This document shows positions 52,182 to 62,050 of a DNA stretch of 64,000 nt, in pieces; position 1 is the stretch's first letter, and each line of letters opens with the position of its first letter. Both the position numbers and the translations under genes were made by a program. Source of the stretch: Cochlodiniinecator piscidefendens (GTDB lineage Bacteria; Pseudomonadota; Alphaproteobacteria; Rhodobacterales; Rhodobacteraceae); contig NZ_JAAOIE010000003.1 of NCBI RefSeq assembly GCF_011326755.1, positions 472,219 to 536,218 of the forward strand. Reading direction: 5' to 3'. The notes under the pieces were generated by a model. That model did not search any database and was not told where the DNA came from. It was given only the letters and a program-made list of their open reading frames with translations.

Positions 52182-52616
52182 TCAGTCTGCGTTGCCTCGA
52201 CGGTCTTCTATTTCGAACTGGCGCAGCGGTTGTTTGTCGATTGTCCGTGAGATTTCCCGGACGTTCCATGGGAATGGCTTACGCAAAATGACCGTGCCGT
52301 CTTTGGCCATTAATATCATTGCAAACCCACGTGGGCGCAATTGTTCGCGCAAGGCGGATGGTTCGCTCGGGTCTGTGTCCGTGATGATGATGACATCTCG
52401 TTCTAATAACTCATCATATTGCGCTTCGAGCAATGCCAGTTGTTGGGCAAAGCGAGGATCAGCTTCGGTATCGGCAAAGACAACAATAGGTCGCGCGATC
52501 CAAAGGAATTGCTCCTCTGTGATTTCAGAGGCGTTGAACGTCGTGAACGCCTCTTCTTGGGCGGCCACGCTGAGCGGCGCAAAGATGAGAGCAAAAGCAA
52601 AGCAGAGCTGTTTCAT
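52182..52616 (-). CDS. DUF4174 secreted protein
   Basis: This 144-residue exported protein has a signal peptide (residues 1-19, ending LSVAAQ). The mature domain has the DUF4174 pattern: WIARPIVVFADTEADPRFAQ, a middle RDVIIITDTDPSEPSALREQ, and RPRGFAMILMAKDGTVILRK, a thioredoxin-like strand order without the CxxC pair. The ATG at 52616 follows GGAGTCCCT; the open frame continues upstream past 52788 but overlaps the mutase start and is rejected. Divergent from mcm. Function unknown. Confidence 0.9.
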   Translation of the reverse strand: MKQLCFAFALIFAPLSVAAQEEAFTTFNASEITEEQFLWIARPIVVFADTEADPRFAQQLALLEAQYDELLERDVIIITDTDPSEPSALREQLRPRGFAMILMAKDGTVILRKPFPWNVREISRTIDKQPLRQFEIEDRRGNAD

Positions 52617-52699
52617 AGGGACTCCTTCTGCGATCAAGATAAACACATTCGGCACCAATTCTAAGGGGTGTCGCCCGAAAAAATCCAAAAATTCCAATG

Positions 52700-52732
52700 C
52701 AGAAGGCTTTAGCGCTATGGCGCTGCCTTCTG
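52700..52732 (+). promoter_or_regulatory. Leader hairpin upstream of methylmalonyl-CoA mutase
   Basis: CAGAAGGC (52700-52707) pairs with GCCTTCTG (52725-52732), and AGCGC (52711-52715) with GCGCT (52720-52724), leaving a TTT bulge and a TATG loop. It lies between divergent genes, 55 bases before the mutase ATG, so it is not a terminator; a leader structure or operator dyad is likely. Confidence 0.5.
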
Positions 52733-52787
52733 GCACGCAGGCGGTCTTGGCCCTTCTGTGTGGTCGGCCAGTTGAGAAGGACAAGAT

Positions 52788-54914
52788 ATGACCACGAAAA
52801 AACAACAATGGGATGCACTTGCAGAGAAAGAACTGCGCGGTCGTCCTCTCGATGATTTGACTTGGAATACGCTTGAAGACATCCCAGTTAAGCCAATCTA
52901 CACCGAAGATGATCTTGAAAACGTCGATCATCTTGGTACGATTGCGGGCGAAGCCCCATATACACGTGGTGTAAAGGCGACGATGTATGCTGGCCGTCCT
53001 TGGACAATTCGCCAATATGCGGGTTTTTCTACAGCCGAAGAATCTAACGCATTCTATCGCCGGAATTTGGCTGCAGGCCAACAGGGTGTTTCGGTTGCAT
53101 TCGATCTGGCGACGCACCGCGGCTATGACAGTGACCATCCGCGCGTTGTTGGGGATGTCGGCAAGGCCGGCGTTGCAATTGACTCTGTTGAGGATATGAA
53201 AATCCTCTTTGATGGTATCCCATTGGACAAAGTGTCCGTGTCGATGACAATGAACGGTGCTGTCATTCCAATCTTAGCCAGCTTCATCGTTGCAGGCGAA
53301 GAACAAGGCCATGATCGTGCGCTTTTGGCCGGTACGATTCAAAACGACATTTTGAAAGAGTTTATGGTGCGCAATACCTATGTGTATCCACCTGAGCCAT
53401 CGATGCGGATCATTGCGGATATTATCGAATATACATCGAATGAGATGCCAAAGTTCAATTCGATTTCTATCTCTGGCTACCACATGCAAGAGGCGGGTGC
53501 GAACCTCGTTCAAGAGTTGGCTTATACGCTTGCTGATGGTCGGGAATATGTGCGTGCTGCGTTAGATCGCGGTATGGATGTGGATAAGTTTGCTGGTCGG
53601 TTGAGCTTCTTCTTCGCGATTGGGATGAATTTCTTTATGGAAGCGGCCAAATTGCGCGCAGCGCGTTTGCTGTGGCACCGCGTCATGACAGAATTTGAAC
53701 CGAAGCTTGAAAAATCGATGATGCTGCGGACACACTGTCAAACATCAGGGGTTAGCCTTCAGGAACAGGACCCCTATAACAACGTTATCCGCACAGCCTA
53801 TGAGGCAATGTCAGCCGCGCTTGGTGGAACGCAGTCTTTGCACACCAACGCCTTGGACGAAGCGATCGCATTGCCGACAGACTTTTCTGCGCGGATTGCA
53901 CGCAATACGCAGCTGATCCTCCAAGAAGAAACCGGAGTTACCAATGTGGTCGATCCACTTGCCGGGTCTTACTATGTTGAAAGCCTGACACAAGAATTGG
54001 CGGATAAAGCTTGGGCTTTGATGGAAGAAGTCGAAGAAATGGGCGGAATGACCAAAGCGGTGAATTCCGGCATGCCTAAACTCCGCATTGAGGAATCTGC
54101 AGCGCGCCGTCAGGCCATGGTTGATAAAGGCGACGAAGTCGTTGTTGGCGTCAACAAATACAAACTCGAAAAGCAAGACCCAATTGATATTCTCGATGTG
54201 GACAATGTTGCAGTTCGTGAAGCCCAAGTCGCGCGCCTAGATCAAATTCGCGCGACCCGCGATCAATCCGCCTGTGATGCAGCATTAGCCGAACTTAGCC
54301 GCATTGCCGAAGAAGGCGGAAATTTGTTGGAGGCGGCAATTAATGCGGCGCGCACCCGTGCGACTGTAGGAGAGATTAGTATGGCTATGGAAAACTCATT
54401 TGGTCGTCACCGTGCCGAAGTTAAAACGCTTGCCGGTGTATACGGTGCAGCCTACGAGGGCGACGAAGGGTTTGCAGCAATTCAGAAATCTGTCGAAGAC
54501 TTTGCAGAAGAAGAAGGCCGCCGCCCACGGATGTTGGTTGTGAAAATGGGCCAAGATGGACACGATCGCGGTGCAAAAGTGATTGCGACGGCCTTTGCTG
54601 ATATTGGTTTTGATGTCGATGTTGGCCCGCTGTTCCAAACACCCGAAGAAGCGGCTCAAGATGCAATCGATAATGACGTGCACATCATCGGGATCAGCTC
54701 TCAGGCTGCGGGTCACAAAACGCTTGCGCCCAAACTGGTCGAAGCGTTGAACGCAGCGGGTGCGGGGGATATCATCGTGATTTGTGGTGGTGTGATCCCG
54801 CAGCAGGATTATGAATTTTTGTATAACGCGGGCGTAAAAGCCATCTTTGGTCCCGGCACAAACATTCCTGATGCCGCACAGGATATCCTGAAATTGATCC
54901 AAAGCGCTAAATAA
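52788..54914 (+). CDS. mcm: Methylmalonyl-CoA mutase
   Basis: This adenosylcobalamin enzyme rearranges methylmalonyl-CoA to succinyl-CoA. The 708-residue protein has both domains: the N-terminal barrel ([59 protein letters not shown]) and the C-terminal B12 domain with the DxHxxG motif in [13 protein letters not shown] and GGVIPQQDY. The length is that of the catalytic subunit. GAGAAGG precedes the ATG. It follows pccA beyond a divergent DUF4174 gene; MeaB is encoded at 11794 and the epimerase is not in the window. A strong terminator follows. Confidence 0.97.
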   Translation: MTTKKQQWDALAEKELRGRPLDDLTWNTLEDIPVKPIYTEDDLENVDHLGTIAGEAPYTRGVKATMYAGRPWTIRQYAGFSTAEESNAFYRRNLAAGQQGVSVAFDLATHRGYDSDHPRVVGDVGKAGVAIDSVEDMKILFDGIPLDKVSVSMTMNGAVIPILASFIVAGEEQGHDRALLAGTIQNDILKEFMVRNTYVYPPEPSMRIIADIIEYTSNEMPKFNSISISGYHMQEAGANLVQELAYTLADGREYVRAALDRGMDVDKFAGRLSFFFAIGMNFFMEAAKLRAARLLWHRVMTEFEPKLEKSMMLRTHCQTSGVSLQEQDPYNNVIRTAYEAMSAALGGTQSLHTNALDEAIALPTDFSARIARNTQLILQEETGVTNVVDPLAGSYYVESLTQELADKAWALMEEVEEMGGMTKAVNSGMPKLRIEESAARRQAMVDKGDEVVVGVNKYKLEKQDPIDILDVDNVAVREAQVARLDQIRATRDQSACDAALAELSRIAEEGGNLLEAAINAARTRATVGEISMAMENSFGRHRAEVKTLAGVYGAAYEGDEGFAAIQKSVEDFAEEEGRRPRMLVVKMGQDGHDRGAKVIATAFADIGFDVDVGPLFQTPEEAAQDAIDNDVHIIGISSQAAGHKTLAPKLVEALNAAGAGDIIVICGGVIPQQDYEFLYNAGVKAIFGPGTNIPDAAQDILKLIQSAK

Positions 54915-54946
54915 GAAGCGACTAAAACAAGTGATATGACTTATAA

Positions 54947-54970
54947 AAACCCGCGCTTTTGTGCGGGTTT
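54947..54970 (+). terminator. Intrinsic terminator of mutase gene
   Basis: AAACCCGCGC and GTGCGGGTTT form a 10-base stem (one G-U) with a TTTT loop, then TTTCTCATTTT. It lies 32 bases after the stop. Confidence 0.9.
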
Positions 54971-55042
54971 CTCATTTTGAAAACAGCGTACTTGCGTGCA
55001 ATGTTTCCTATAGTATGGTCGGTCGAAACCGTGAGGATGAGT

Positions 55043-55651
55043 ATGTTACACATTGATCACATTGCTATTGCAGCAACCAATCTGGCCGACGGGGTCGCTT
55101 ACGTTGAAGATGTGCTGGGCGTTTCAATGGCCGCTGGGGGAAAACATGCTGCAATGGGGACCCACAACCGTTTGTTGGGTTTGCAAAATGGTCTGTACCT
55201 CGAAGTGATAGCTGTTGATCCTGATGCGCTGCCGCCGGCGCGGAGCCGCTGGTTTGACTTGGACGATTTCACGGGGCCACCTCGGCTGGCCAATTGGATT
55301 GTGGTCAGTTCAAATATTGTTTCTCTAACTGAAAACTTCCCCGAATTTGGTCGGCCTGTTGCGCTTCAACGCGGGACGCTCAGCTGGTCTATGGCGGTGC
55401 CGGATAACGGAAAACTACCGTTTGGTGGTTTGCATCCTGCTGCACTTGAATGGCAAAGTGGGGGGCACCCATCGCAACATTTGCAACCTTCGGGATGTGG
55501 GCTAGAAGCGTTGGTTTTAAGTCATCCAGAGATTGAAAAATTGCGGCTGATGCTTCCCAATGAATTGGATCCCCGTGTGCATTTTGAAACTGGGGATGCG
55601 GGCATCAAAGCTCATATGAAGACCCCAAATGGATATCGGACTTTAACATGA
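55043..55651 (+). CDS. VOC-family (glyoxalase-like) protein
   Basis: This 202-residue protein opens MLHIDHIAIAATNLADGVAY, the VOC start with a metal-type histidine, and continues with HNRLLGLQNGLYLEVIAVDP. It resembles the glyoxalase-like domain 3 group. It is longer than methylmalonyl-CoA epimerase (about 135 residues) and lacks its pattern, so it is not taken as the missing epimerase. GAGGATGAGT precedes the ATG at 55043 (another ATG at 55037). It overlaps the GNAT gene by four bases (ATGA). Confidence 0.85.
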   Translation: MLHIDHIAIAATNLADGVAYVEDVLGVSMAAGGKHAAMGTHNRLLGLQNGLYLEVIAVDPDALPPARSRWFDLDDFTGPPRLANWIVVSSNIVSLTENFPEFGRPVALQRGTLSWSMAVPDNGKLPFGGLHPAALEWQSGGHPSQHLQPSGCGLEALVLSHPEIEKLRLMLPNELDPRVHFETGDAGIKAHMKTPNGYRTLT

Positions 55652-56133
55652 TCAGGCCTGCTGAATTTCGAGATGCGGCCCCAATTTGCAAAATTTGGAA
55701 CCACATCATTTCAAACAGTATCGCGACGTTTAACAGCCAAGAAAAATCAGAGACGGAAATCAAGCAGGCCATTCGTGAAAAATCTGATCGTTCCCACGGT
55801 TTCTTTGTGGCTGACGAAAATGGGATCGTTTTGGGGTTTGGCACCTATGGCCAATTTCGTGGTGGCATTGGTTATGCGCATTCGATGGAACACACGATTT
55901 ATCTAGACGAAAGGGCGCACGGCCTTGGTATAGGTCGTCACTTGATGCAGGCACTTGAAAACCATGCTCGCTCGAATGATGTTCACAGCATGTTGGCGGG
56001 CGTTAGTGCTGAAAACGATGCGGGCATTGGGTTTCACAAGGCACTTGGTTATATTGAGGTGGCGCGTCTGCCAGAAGTCGGACGCAAATTTGATCGGTGG
56101 ATGGATCTCGTACTGTTGCAAAAGCAGCTTTGA
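55648..56133 (+). CDS. GNAT N-acetyltransferase (PAT/MnaT-like)
   Basis: This 161-residue acetyltransferase follows the phosphinothricin/methionine sulfoximine acetyltransferase pattern: MIRPAEFRDAAPICKIWNHI, SHGFFVADENGIVLGFGTYG, HSMEHTIYLDERAHGLGIGR (with the acetyl-CoA loop RAHGLGIG) and GVSAENDAGIGFHKALGYIE. Likely acetylates a small amine or amino acid analogue. It starts inside the stop of the VOC gene (ATGA), indicating coupling. Confidence 0.92.
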   Translation: MIRPAEFRDAAPICKIWNHIISNSIATFNSQEKSETEIKQAIREKSDRSHGFFVADENGIVLGFGTYGQFRGGIGYAHSMEHTIYLDERAHGLGIGRHLMQALENHARSNDVHSMLAGVSAENDAGIGFHKALGYIEVARLPEVGRKFDRWMDLVLLQKQL

Positions 56134-56175
56134 TCCGTCACTGACTGTAGCGAATTGGTTTAAAAGGACCAGAAT

Positions 56176-56856
56176 ATGTCGATTTGGACACGCATCGGCG
56201 ATGCCATCTCAGCGCTCGCCAGTGGTGAAGGGCTGAATGAAGTCTTAGAGCGTTTGCGCACCCCGCCGGAGCGTTCGGTTGCCTTTACAATTGCAGTCAT
56301 TGCGCTTGGTGCCAAAATGGCGAAGGCGGATGGGCACGTGACCCGAGACGAAGTTACGGCCTTTCGCGAAGTATTTCAGATCGCCAAAGAAGACGAAGAC
56401 AATGCGGCGCGCGTCTTTAATATGGCACGCCAAGATGTTGCGGGTTTTGAAGAATATGCTGAACGCATCCGCAAGATGTTTCAGAGCCAAGACGACACGC
56501 TTTGCTATCTTATCGAAGGGTTATTCCATATCGCACTCGCGGATGGTGAATATCATCCGAATGAAGATGAATTCGTACATAAAGTTGCTGGTATTTTCGG
56601 AATGGAGGAGACAACCTTCCGAAGCCTGCGCACGCGATTTGTTCCTGACGCTGCCCCCAATCCCTATGACGTCCTTGGTGTGACGTCGGATATGGACATG
56701 GCTGATATCCGACGTGCTTGGCGACAGCTTGTGCGCACCCACCATCCGGATCAGGTTATGGCGCGCGGCGTGCCCGAAGAGGCGATAAAACTAGCTGAGG
56801 GGCGTATGATAGCGATTAATCAAGCGTGGGAAGAAATTCAGCAGGCACACGGATAA
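56176..56856 (+). CDS. DjlA-like TerB/J-domain co-chaperone
   Basis: This 226-residue protein joins a TerB-like domain (residues about 30-145: LGAKMAKADGHVTRDEVTAF, ALADGEYHPNEDEFVHKVAG) to a C-terminal J domain (about 160-226) with the essential HPD in RTHHPDQVMARGVPEEA. It should stimulate DnaK ATPase. Unlike enterobacterial DjlA it has no N-terminal membrane helix. The stop overlaps the next start (TAATG). Confidence 0.93.
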   Translation: MSIWTRIGDAISALASGEGLNEVLERLRTPPERSVAFTIAVIALGAKMAKADGHVTRDEVTAFREVFQIAKEDEDNAARVFNMARQDVAGFEEYAERIRKMFQSQDDTLCYLIEGLFHIALADGEYHPNEDEFVHKVAGIFGMEETTFRSLRTRFVPDAAPNPYDVLGVTSDMDMADIRRAWRQLVRTHHPDQVMARGVPEEAIKLAEGRMIAINQAWEEIQQAHG

Positions 56857-57866
56857 TGCGGATCGCGACCTATAATGTTGAATGGTTCAACAGCCTATTC
56901 GATGACGACGGTGTTTTGTTAAATGACGGCGGCTGGTCCAAACGGCGAGACGTCACCCGAGCGGAGCAAACAGCCGCATTGGGCGTTGTTTTCGAGGCGA
57001 TCAATGCAGATGCGATCATGGTGATCGAAGCCCCAGACAGCAGCCGTATTCGAGACGGAAAAAAGGCGATCGAAGCGTTCGCGGCGCATTTCGGATTACG
57101 AACAAACACGGCATTGATTGGTTTTGAAAATGACACCCAGCAGGAAATCACGCTGCTATACGATCCAGCCAAGTTAACTGTGCTGCACGATCCTATTGGC
57201 GGTGATACGGGGCCTGCACCGCGTTTCGACACACGCTATGCGCTTGATCTAAATGTAGATGCAAAACTGGATAAGGTGGTTTTTTCGAAACCTCCGCTTG
57301 AGGTCGCGCTGAAAACGAAAGGCGGAAATGCGCTGCGCTTGATTGGTGTGCATATTAAATCCAAGGCCCCGCATGGAGCGCGTAACGAACAGGATGCGAT
57401 CCGTATTTCGATTGAAAACCGACGCAAACAATTGGCGCAGTGCATTTGGTTACGCCAACGGGTTGTTGAACATCTAAAATCTGGAGAGTCATTGGTCGTT
57501 CTAGGGGATTTTAATGATGGCCCTGGTTTAGATGAATATGAAAAATTATTTGGCCGGTCTGGCGTTGAAATTGTTTTAGGCGAAGAGGGCGACAATTGCC
57601 TGTTTGATCCTCATGCGCGTCAGGTTTTATCAAAACGCCTAGGGGCGCAGCCTGTGACATCGCGATTTTTCATACACCAAGAAGATCGTTACCTTTCGGC
57701 TTTGTTGGATTATATCATGGTATCGGGGGATTTGCGCAGCAAAGCGCCGAAGTGGCGTATATGGCATCCGTTCGATGATCGGCAATGTTATCAAACCCCT
57801 AAGTTGCGGGATGCGCTTTTAACGGCGTCGGATCATTTTCCTGTTACAATGGACATTGATATTTAA
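56856..57866 (+). CDS. Endonuclease/exonuclease/phosphatase-family protein
   Basis: This 336-residue metal-dependent phosphoesterase begins MRIATYNVEWFNSLF (first catalytic Asn), has DAIMVIEAPDSSRI in the position of the usual Glu motif, RLIGVHIKSKAP, VLGDFNDGPG (catalytic Asp-Asn) and the final ASDHFPVTMDI (catalytic Asp-His). It is soluble with no signal peptide. Target, nucleic acid or phospholipid/phosphoester, unknown. Its ATG overlaps the co-chaperone stop, so the two are coupled. Confidence 0.9.
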   Translation: MRIATYNVEWFNSLFDDDGVLLNDGGWSKRRDVTRAEQTAALGVVFEAINADAIMVIEAPDSSRIRDGKKAIEAFAAHFGLRTNTALIGFENDTQQEITLLYDPAKLTVLHDPIGGDTGPAPRFDTRYALDLNVDAKLDKVVFSKPPLEVALKTKGGNALRLIGVHIKSKAPHGARNEQDAIRISIENRRKQLAQCIWLRQRVVEHLKSGESLVVLGDFNDGPGLDEYEKLFGRSGVEIVLGEEGDNCLFDPHARQVLSKRLGAQPVTSRFFIHQEDRYLSALLDYIMVSGDLRSKAPKWRIWHPFDDRQCYQTPKLRDALLTASDHFPVTMDIDI

Positions 57867-57902
57867 GCTTAAATATTTTTAAGAGGCGCCTATATTACCT
57901 GT

Positions 57903-58241
57903 ATGGCACAGATATTAAAATCAACTGTTGTGGCGGTGTTACTGACAACATCGGCATTCGCGCAAGAAACACAACCAGAGACTTCCGAGGGGTTAAGCCT
58001 CATGGAGGAAGGGGCTCGTTTGTTGTTGCAAGAATTCATCGAGCAAATGGATCCTGCATTGGAAGATATGCAAGAACTGGCGGACGGTATGATCCCATTC
58101 ATGTTGAAACTTCAGGATGAGATAGGTGATATCACCCAATATCATTTACCTGAAGTTTTGGAAAACGGCGATATTTTGATCCGTCGCCGCAATCCAATGG
58201 ATGACGTTGTTCCGCCAGAGGGAAATGAAATCGAACTCTGA
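57903..58241 (+). CDS. Small periplasmic Roseobacter-type protein
   Basis: This 112-residue protein has a signal peptide (residues 1-20, ending SAFAQ). The mature part is acidic and helical (GLSLMEEGARLLLQEFIEQM, MQELADGMIPFMLKLQDEIG) with an end NGDILIRRRNPMDD. Similar rhodobacterial proteins are sometimes labelled AAA+ ATPase although no ATPase motif is present. It converges on ppx with six bases between stops and a minimal hairpin AAACC-GATTA-GGTTT (58241-58255) at the junction. Function unknown. Confidence 0.8.
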   Translation: MAQILKSTVVAVLLTTSAFAQETQPETSEGLSLMEEGARLLLQEFIEQMDPALEDMQELADGMIPFMLKLQDEIGDITQYHLPEVLENGDILIRRRNPMDDVVPPEGNEIEL

Positions 58242-58247
58242 AACCGA

Positions 58248-59798
58248 TTAGGTTTTCGAGTGGGCCCGTATTTCGGTCCGTGCCCCGAGGGCTTCTGCCA
58301 TTGAGGCGAAGCGGGCTTGTGCAACTTCACCAAACAGCGCGACAGCTTCGCGTTTTAGGGTGAGTTTCAGAATTTTCTTTTTGGGATAAAAATGAAGATC
58401 CGCAATTTCATTCGGAGCTTTTGTAGAAAACATTGCGCCAAACCGCATGGCCTTTCCCAATGCTTCTGCATCTTGGATTTCTTTATCGCTTAGCAATCCA
58501 AATAAGGTTTCAAAACGGCTGTCTTCGCGGCTGTTTTTGTAGCGATGTAGTAATGCGAGGCCAAGGAACACCCGTTCGCGATGACGCAGCCCGCCTAAAT
58601 TTGCGCGTGTGGCGTTGTCAAAACAAACTTCCGCCCGATAATCGGGGTGGGCGCGCCAGCTTACGTCGTGTAGGAGGCAGGCTGCTTTGATCAGGCGTAA
58701 CCGTTCTGGATTTGCGGATTTATAGATAGGTCTGAGAAAATCGTATAACCCTTTACCAAATCCTGGGCTGCGGGCGTCTTTGGCCTCCGCAAATCGACAG
58801 GCTTCGATCAAAGGATCCCGGCGACGCAGCCGATCGGGCATTTGTTCGTAAAGAAGTCCTTCGCGGATACCGTAGGAAGACACCGCAATATCTTTTGGAC
58901 GGTATTTTCGAACAAGCGCCTTTAACACAAGGCTCGCTTCAGGAACGAGTTTCATGCGCGCCGAAGACGTTCCGGTTATTGCACGTAGTTCGTCCAGATC
59001 ATTCTCTGCGATCCATTTGACCGTGGCCATGACCGACTTGGGTGTCATGCGGTATTCGTGAAGCACTGTTAGCGGATAATTGCGTCGGGCCATATCTAAG
59101 CGAGCGATAGCACGCCACGATCCGCCGACTAGAAATAGTCGTTCTTCTTGCGTTGGTAGGGTCTGATATAAGGCGTCAATCCCGTCTTTAATGTGTTGCT
59201 TTAGCCCCTTTTTCCCACCTTTGACATCTTTGAGCTTTAGTGGCCCAAGGGCGGATGTGACGCGTTTTCCAACAGTGCCTGCACCAACTTCAGCGAGTTC
59301 CATGGATGAACCGCCAATGTCGCAAATCATCCCTTTGGCTGTAGGCCATCCTAGCAACACCCCTTGGGCAGATAGGCGGGCTTCTTCTAGCCCGTCGATG
59401 ACGTAGATTTTAAGACCGGTTTCGCGTTCAACTTCTTGGCAGAAATCGGGGCCATCTGTGGCTTCACGCACGGCGGCGGTTGCAACGGCTGATAGCGGCG
59501 CAAGGTTCATGCCCCGTGCGAGTGCCTGAAAACGCCGAATGGCGGATAAGGCACGTTCACGCCCTACGGGATTAAGGTGCCCTGTTTCGGATAACCCTGC
59601 ACCCAAGGCACACATGATTTTTTCGTTATAAAAATACGCGGGGCTTCGGGCCGCGCCGTCAAACACAACCATTCGGACAGAGTTCGAACCAACGTCCAAA
59701 ACGCCGACACGTGATAACGCGCGCGCAGAGGGGTCTTCGAAAATAGGGCGACCAAAAGGCCCCCAGTCGTCTGCGGATGTATCGTAGGTGTCGTTCAT
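58248..59798 (-). CDS. ppx: Ppx/GppA exopolyphosphatase
   Basis: This 516-residue ASKHA-fold phosphatase removes terminal phosphate from polyphosphate or converts pppGpp to ppGpp. Motifs: LDVGSNSVRMVVFDG (phosphate 1), CDIGGSSMELAEVG (phosphate 2), SSYGIREGLLY, and a C-terminal HD-like half with LLHDVSWRAHPDYRAE. It starts 38 bases after ppk1 on the same strand, so synthesis and breakdown of polyphosphate are encoded together, a common arrangement in this group. Confidence 0.94.
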   Translation of the reverse strand: MNDTYDTSADDWGPFGRPIFEDPSARALSRVGVLDVGSNSVRMVVFDGAARSPAYFYNEKIMCALGAGLSETGHLNPVGRERALSAIRRFQALARGMNLAPLSAVATAAVREATDGPDFCQEVERETGLKIYVIDGLEEARLSAQGVLLGWPTAKGMICDIGGSSMELAEVGAGTVGKRVTSALGPLKLKDVKGGKKGLKQHIKDGIDALYQTLPTQEERLFLVGGSWRAIARLDMARRNYPLTVLHEYRMTPKSVMATVKWIAENDLDELRAITGTSSARMKLVPEASLVLKALVRKYRPKDIAVSSYGIREGLLYEQMPDRLRRRDPLIEACRFAEAKDARSPGFGKGLYDFLRPIYKSANPERLRLIKAACLLHDVSWRAHPDYRAEVCFDNATRANLGGLRHRERVFLGLALLHRYKNSREDSRFETLFGLLSDKEIQDAEALGKAMRFGAMFSTKAPNEIADLHFYPKKKILKLTLKREAVALFGEVAQARFASMAEALGARTEIRAHSKT

Positions 59799-59836
59799 GA
59801 TAATCGTGCCATTGCTGGTGAAGCGCCCATTTGGGC

Positions 59837-62011
59837 TTAATCGTTCGAGTGGGTCAGTTTTGGAACATCAGAAGCGCCCGCAGAACCGCGCCCGGAGAGG
59901 GATGGGTTTTCCATGAAGAATCGGTGGCAGTTGAAAGGGCGGTCTTTGGGGTCAAATTCAGGGCGCGTAAATTTCCCATGCGCATCCAAAATCCAAGTTT
60001 GAGCTTCGTCCGCAAGGTTCGCAGCCATAACTTGGGATACAATTTGGGCCTTCACCGTCGCATTTTTGATTTCAACTAGGGTTTCGACCCGGCGTTTTAA
60101 ATTTCGCCCCATCCAATCGGCTGACGAAATGTAAACGCGTGCCTTTTTGCTGGGTAGGCCATGGCCATTGCCAAAGCAAACAATGCGGGAATGCTCCAGA
60201 AAACGGCCGACAATTGATTTTACACGGATGTTTTCCGACAGGCCTTTGATACCCGGCCTTAGCCCGCATATTCCACGAATTACTAGGCTGATTTTGACGC
60301 CTTTCTGGCTCGCAGCGTACAGTGCATCAATAACATCGGGTTCGACAATGGAATTCATTTTTGCCCAGATTTCAGCAGGTTTTCCCTCTTCCGCAAATTT
60401 GGATTCTTTACGGATCATCTCAATGAGGCTTGATTTCAAAGTCAAAGGTGAAATCGCAAGGTTTTCCAACTTTTCAGGTTGGGCGTATCCTGAAAGGTAA
60501 TTAAATACCTTTGTCGCATCGCGCCCCAGTGGGCCATCGCAGGTAAAGAGCGAAAGGTCAGTGTAAATTCGGGCCGTGATCGGATGATAATTTCCAGTGC
60601 CGTAGTGGGTGTAGGTCACCAGTTGGTTGCCTTCACGTCGTACAACGGTTGAAATTTTAGCATGAGTTTTATAGTGGATAAATCCGTATACGACATGGGC
60701 ACCTGCACGTTCTAAGCGGCGTGATTGCCGGATGTTGGCAGCTTCGTCAAAGCGAGCTTTGAGTTCTACAAGCGCGGTTACAGATTTCCCGTTTTCTGCT
60801 GCTTCGCAGAGTGCTTCAACAATCGGAGAATTGCGCGACGTTCGGTAAAAGGTTTGTTTGATCGCAACAACGTTTGGATCGCGTGCGGCTTGGGTTAAAA
60901 AACGCACAACCATGTCAAAAGTTTCGTAGGGATGATGGAGCAACATATCTTTTTTGCTGATCGCGGCGAACATGTCTCCGTCATGGTCTTGAACGCGCTC
61001 TGGTACACGTGGTGTAAAGCTAGGCCAAAGAAGATCGGGCCGATCATCTGAAATCAAGTCTTTCAAATCTGCGATGCCAATTAAGCCATCAATATCGACG
61101 ACCTCCTCGTCGGTGGCGGGAAGCTCGTCCATGATCAGTTTTCTTAACCCCGGAGGCGCACCTGCAGACAGCTTCATGCGGATCACCTGTCCTCGGCGGC
61201 GGCGCTTAAGTGCGACTTCAAATTCACGCACTAAATCTTCGGCTTCGTCTTCGACCTCAAGGTCGCTGTCACGTAAAACCCGAAAGGCGCAATGCCCTTT
61301 TGTTTTGTAGCCGGGAAACAATTGTTCGAGATACAAAAGCAGCAATTGCTCCAAAGGGAGGAAGCGTTGGTTTCCATTGACGGCTGGTAGCGCGACGAAA
61401 CGATCAATTTGCTGCGGAATAGGCAGCAGTGCCTGAAGCGGTTTTTTGTCTGATTTGCGTTCAAGCTGTAGGGCGAGCGCAAAACCTGTGTTTGGAATAA
61501 AAGGAAACGGATGTGCGGGATCAATGGCCAAAGGCGAAAGAACTGGGAAAACCTGATTGAGAAAATGCTGCTCTAGAAAATCGTGATCTGCTTCTTGCAC
61601 ATTCTTGTGGGTCAGAATTGCGATCCCTTCAGATTCCATTTCGGCTCGAAGCGTTTGCCAGACAGATTGTTGGCGTTCCATTAAGGCACGCGCATCTGTG
61701 TCGATAAGCGAAAGCTGCTGGGCCGGATAAAGCCCGTCTGCCGCAGGGGTTGAATTGCCCGCAATTGCCAATTCTCGTAAGCCTGCAACGCGAACCGTGT
61801 AAAATTCATCTAGGTTCGTTGCGGAAATGGACAGAAACCGCAGACGCTCAAGCAGCGGGACACGAGGATTAGAGGCTTCTTCTAAGACGCGCCAATTGAA
61901 TGCAAGCCAACTTAATTCACGATTAAAGAAACGTTTGGCGCCACTGATATCAGCTTCGGCACATTCAATAGGTTGTGGAAACGGGGCTTCAAGAAAATTG
62001 TTCTGTGTCAT
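59837..62011 (-). CDS. ppk1: Polyphosphate kinase 1
   Basis: Ppk1 makes polyphosphate from ATP. The 724-residue protein has FFNRELSWLAFNWRVLEEAS in the N-domain, the phospho-histidine region VTYTHYGTGNYHPITAR, and conserved C-terminal motifs ALVELKARFDEAANI, RGICGLRPGIKG and SSADWMGRNLKRRVE. The ATG at 62011 (MTQNNFLEAP) is preferred over a TTG at 62032. It lies downstream of hda and upstream of ppx, all on the minus strand. Confidence 0.96.
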   Translation of the reverse strand: MTQNNFLEAPFPQPIECAEADISGAKRFFNRELSWLAFNWRVLEEASNPRVPLLERLRFLSISATNLDEFYTVRVAGLRELAIAGNSTPAADGLYPAQQLSLIDTDARALMERQQSVWQTLRAEMESEGIAILTHKNVQEADHDFLEQHFLNQVFPVLSPLAIDPAHPFPFIPNTGFALALQLERKSDKKPLQALLPIPQQIDRFVALPAVNGNQRFLPLEQLLLLYLEQLFPGYKTKGHCAFRVLRDSDLEVEDEAEDLVREFEVALKRRRRGQVIRMKLSAGAPPGLRKLIMDELPATDEEVVDIDGLIGIADLKDLISDDRPDLLWPSFTPRVPERVQDHDGDMFAAISKKDMLLHHPYETFDMVVRFLTQAARDPNVVAIKQTFYRTSRNSPIVEALCEAAENGKSVTALVELKARFDEAANIRQSRRLERAGAHVVYGFIHYKTHAKISTVVRREGNQLVTYTHYGTGNYHPITARIYTDLSLFTCDGPLGRDATKVFNYLSGYAQPEKLENLAISPLTLKSSLIEMIRKESKFAEEGKPAEIWAKMNSIVEPDVIDALYAASQKGVKISLVIRGICGLRPGIKGLSENIRVKSIVGRFLEHSRIVCFGNGHGLPSKKARVYISSADWMGRNLKRRVETLVEIKNATVKAQIVSQVMAANLADEAQTWILDAHGKFTRPEFDPKDRPFNCHRFFMENPSLSGRGSAGASDVPKLTHSND

Positions 62012-62050
62012 AAGGGGCTTATGCCTTCGCAATATGTCTCTGTTATGACT

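Noticed and set aside
52617..53138. Long upstream extension of the DUF4174 gene
   Set aside because: It lies antisense to the mutase gene; the signal peptide and GGAG site place the start at 52616.
55043..55651. VOC protein as the missing methylmalonyl-CoA epimerase
   Set aside because: It is much longer than the epimerase and resembles the glyoxalase-like 3 group; nearness to mcm is not enough.
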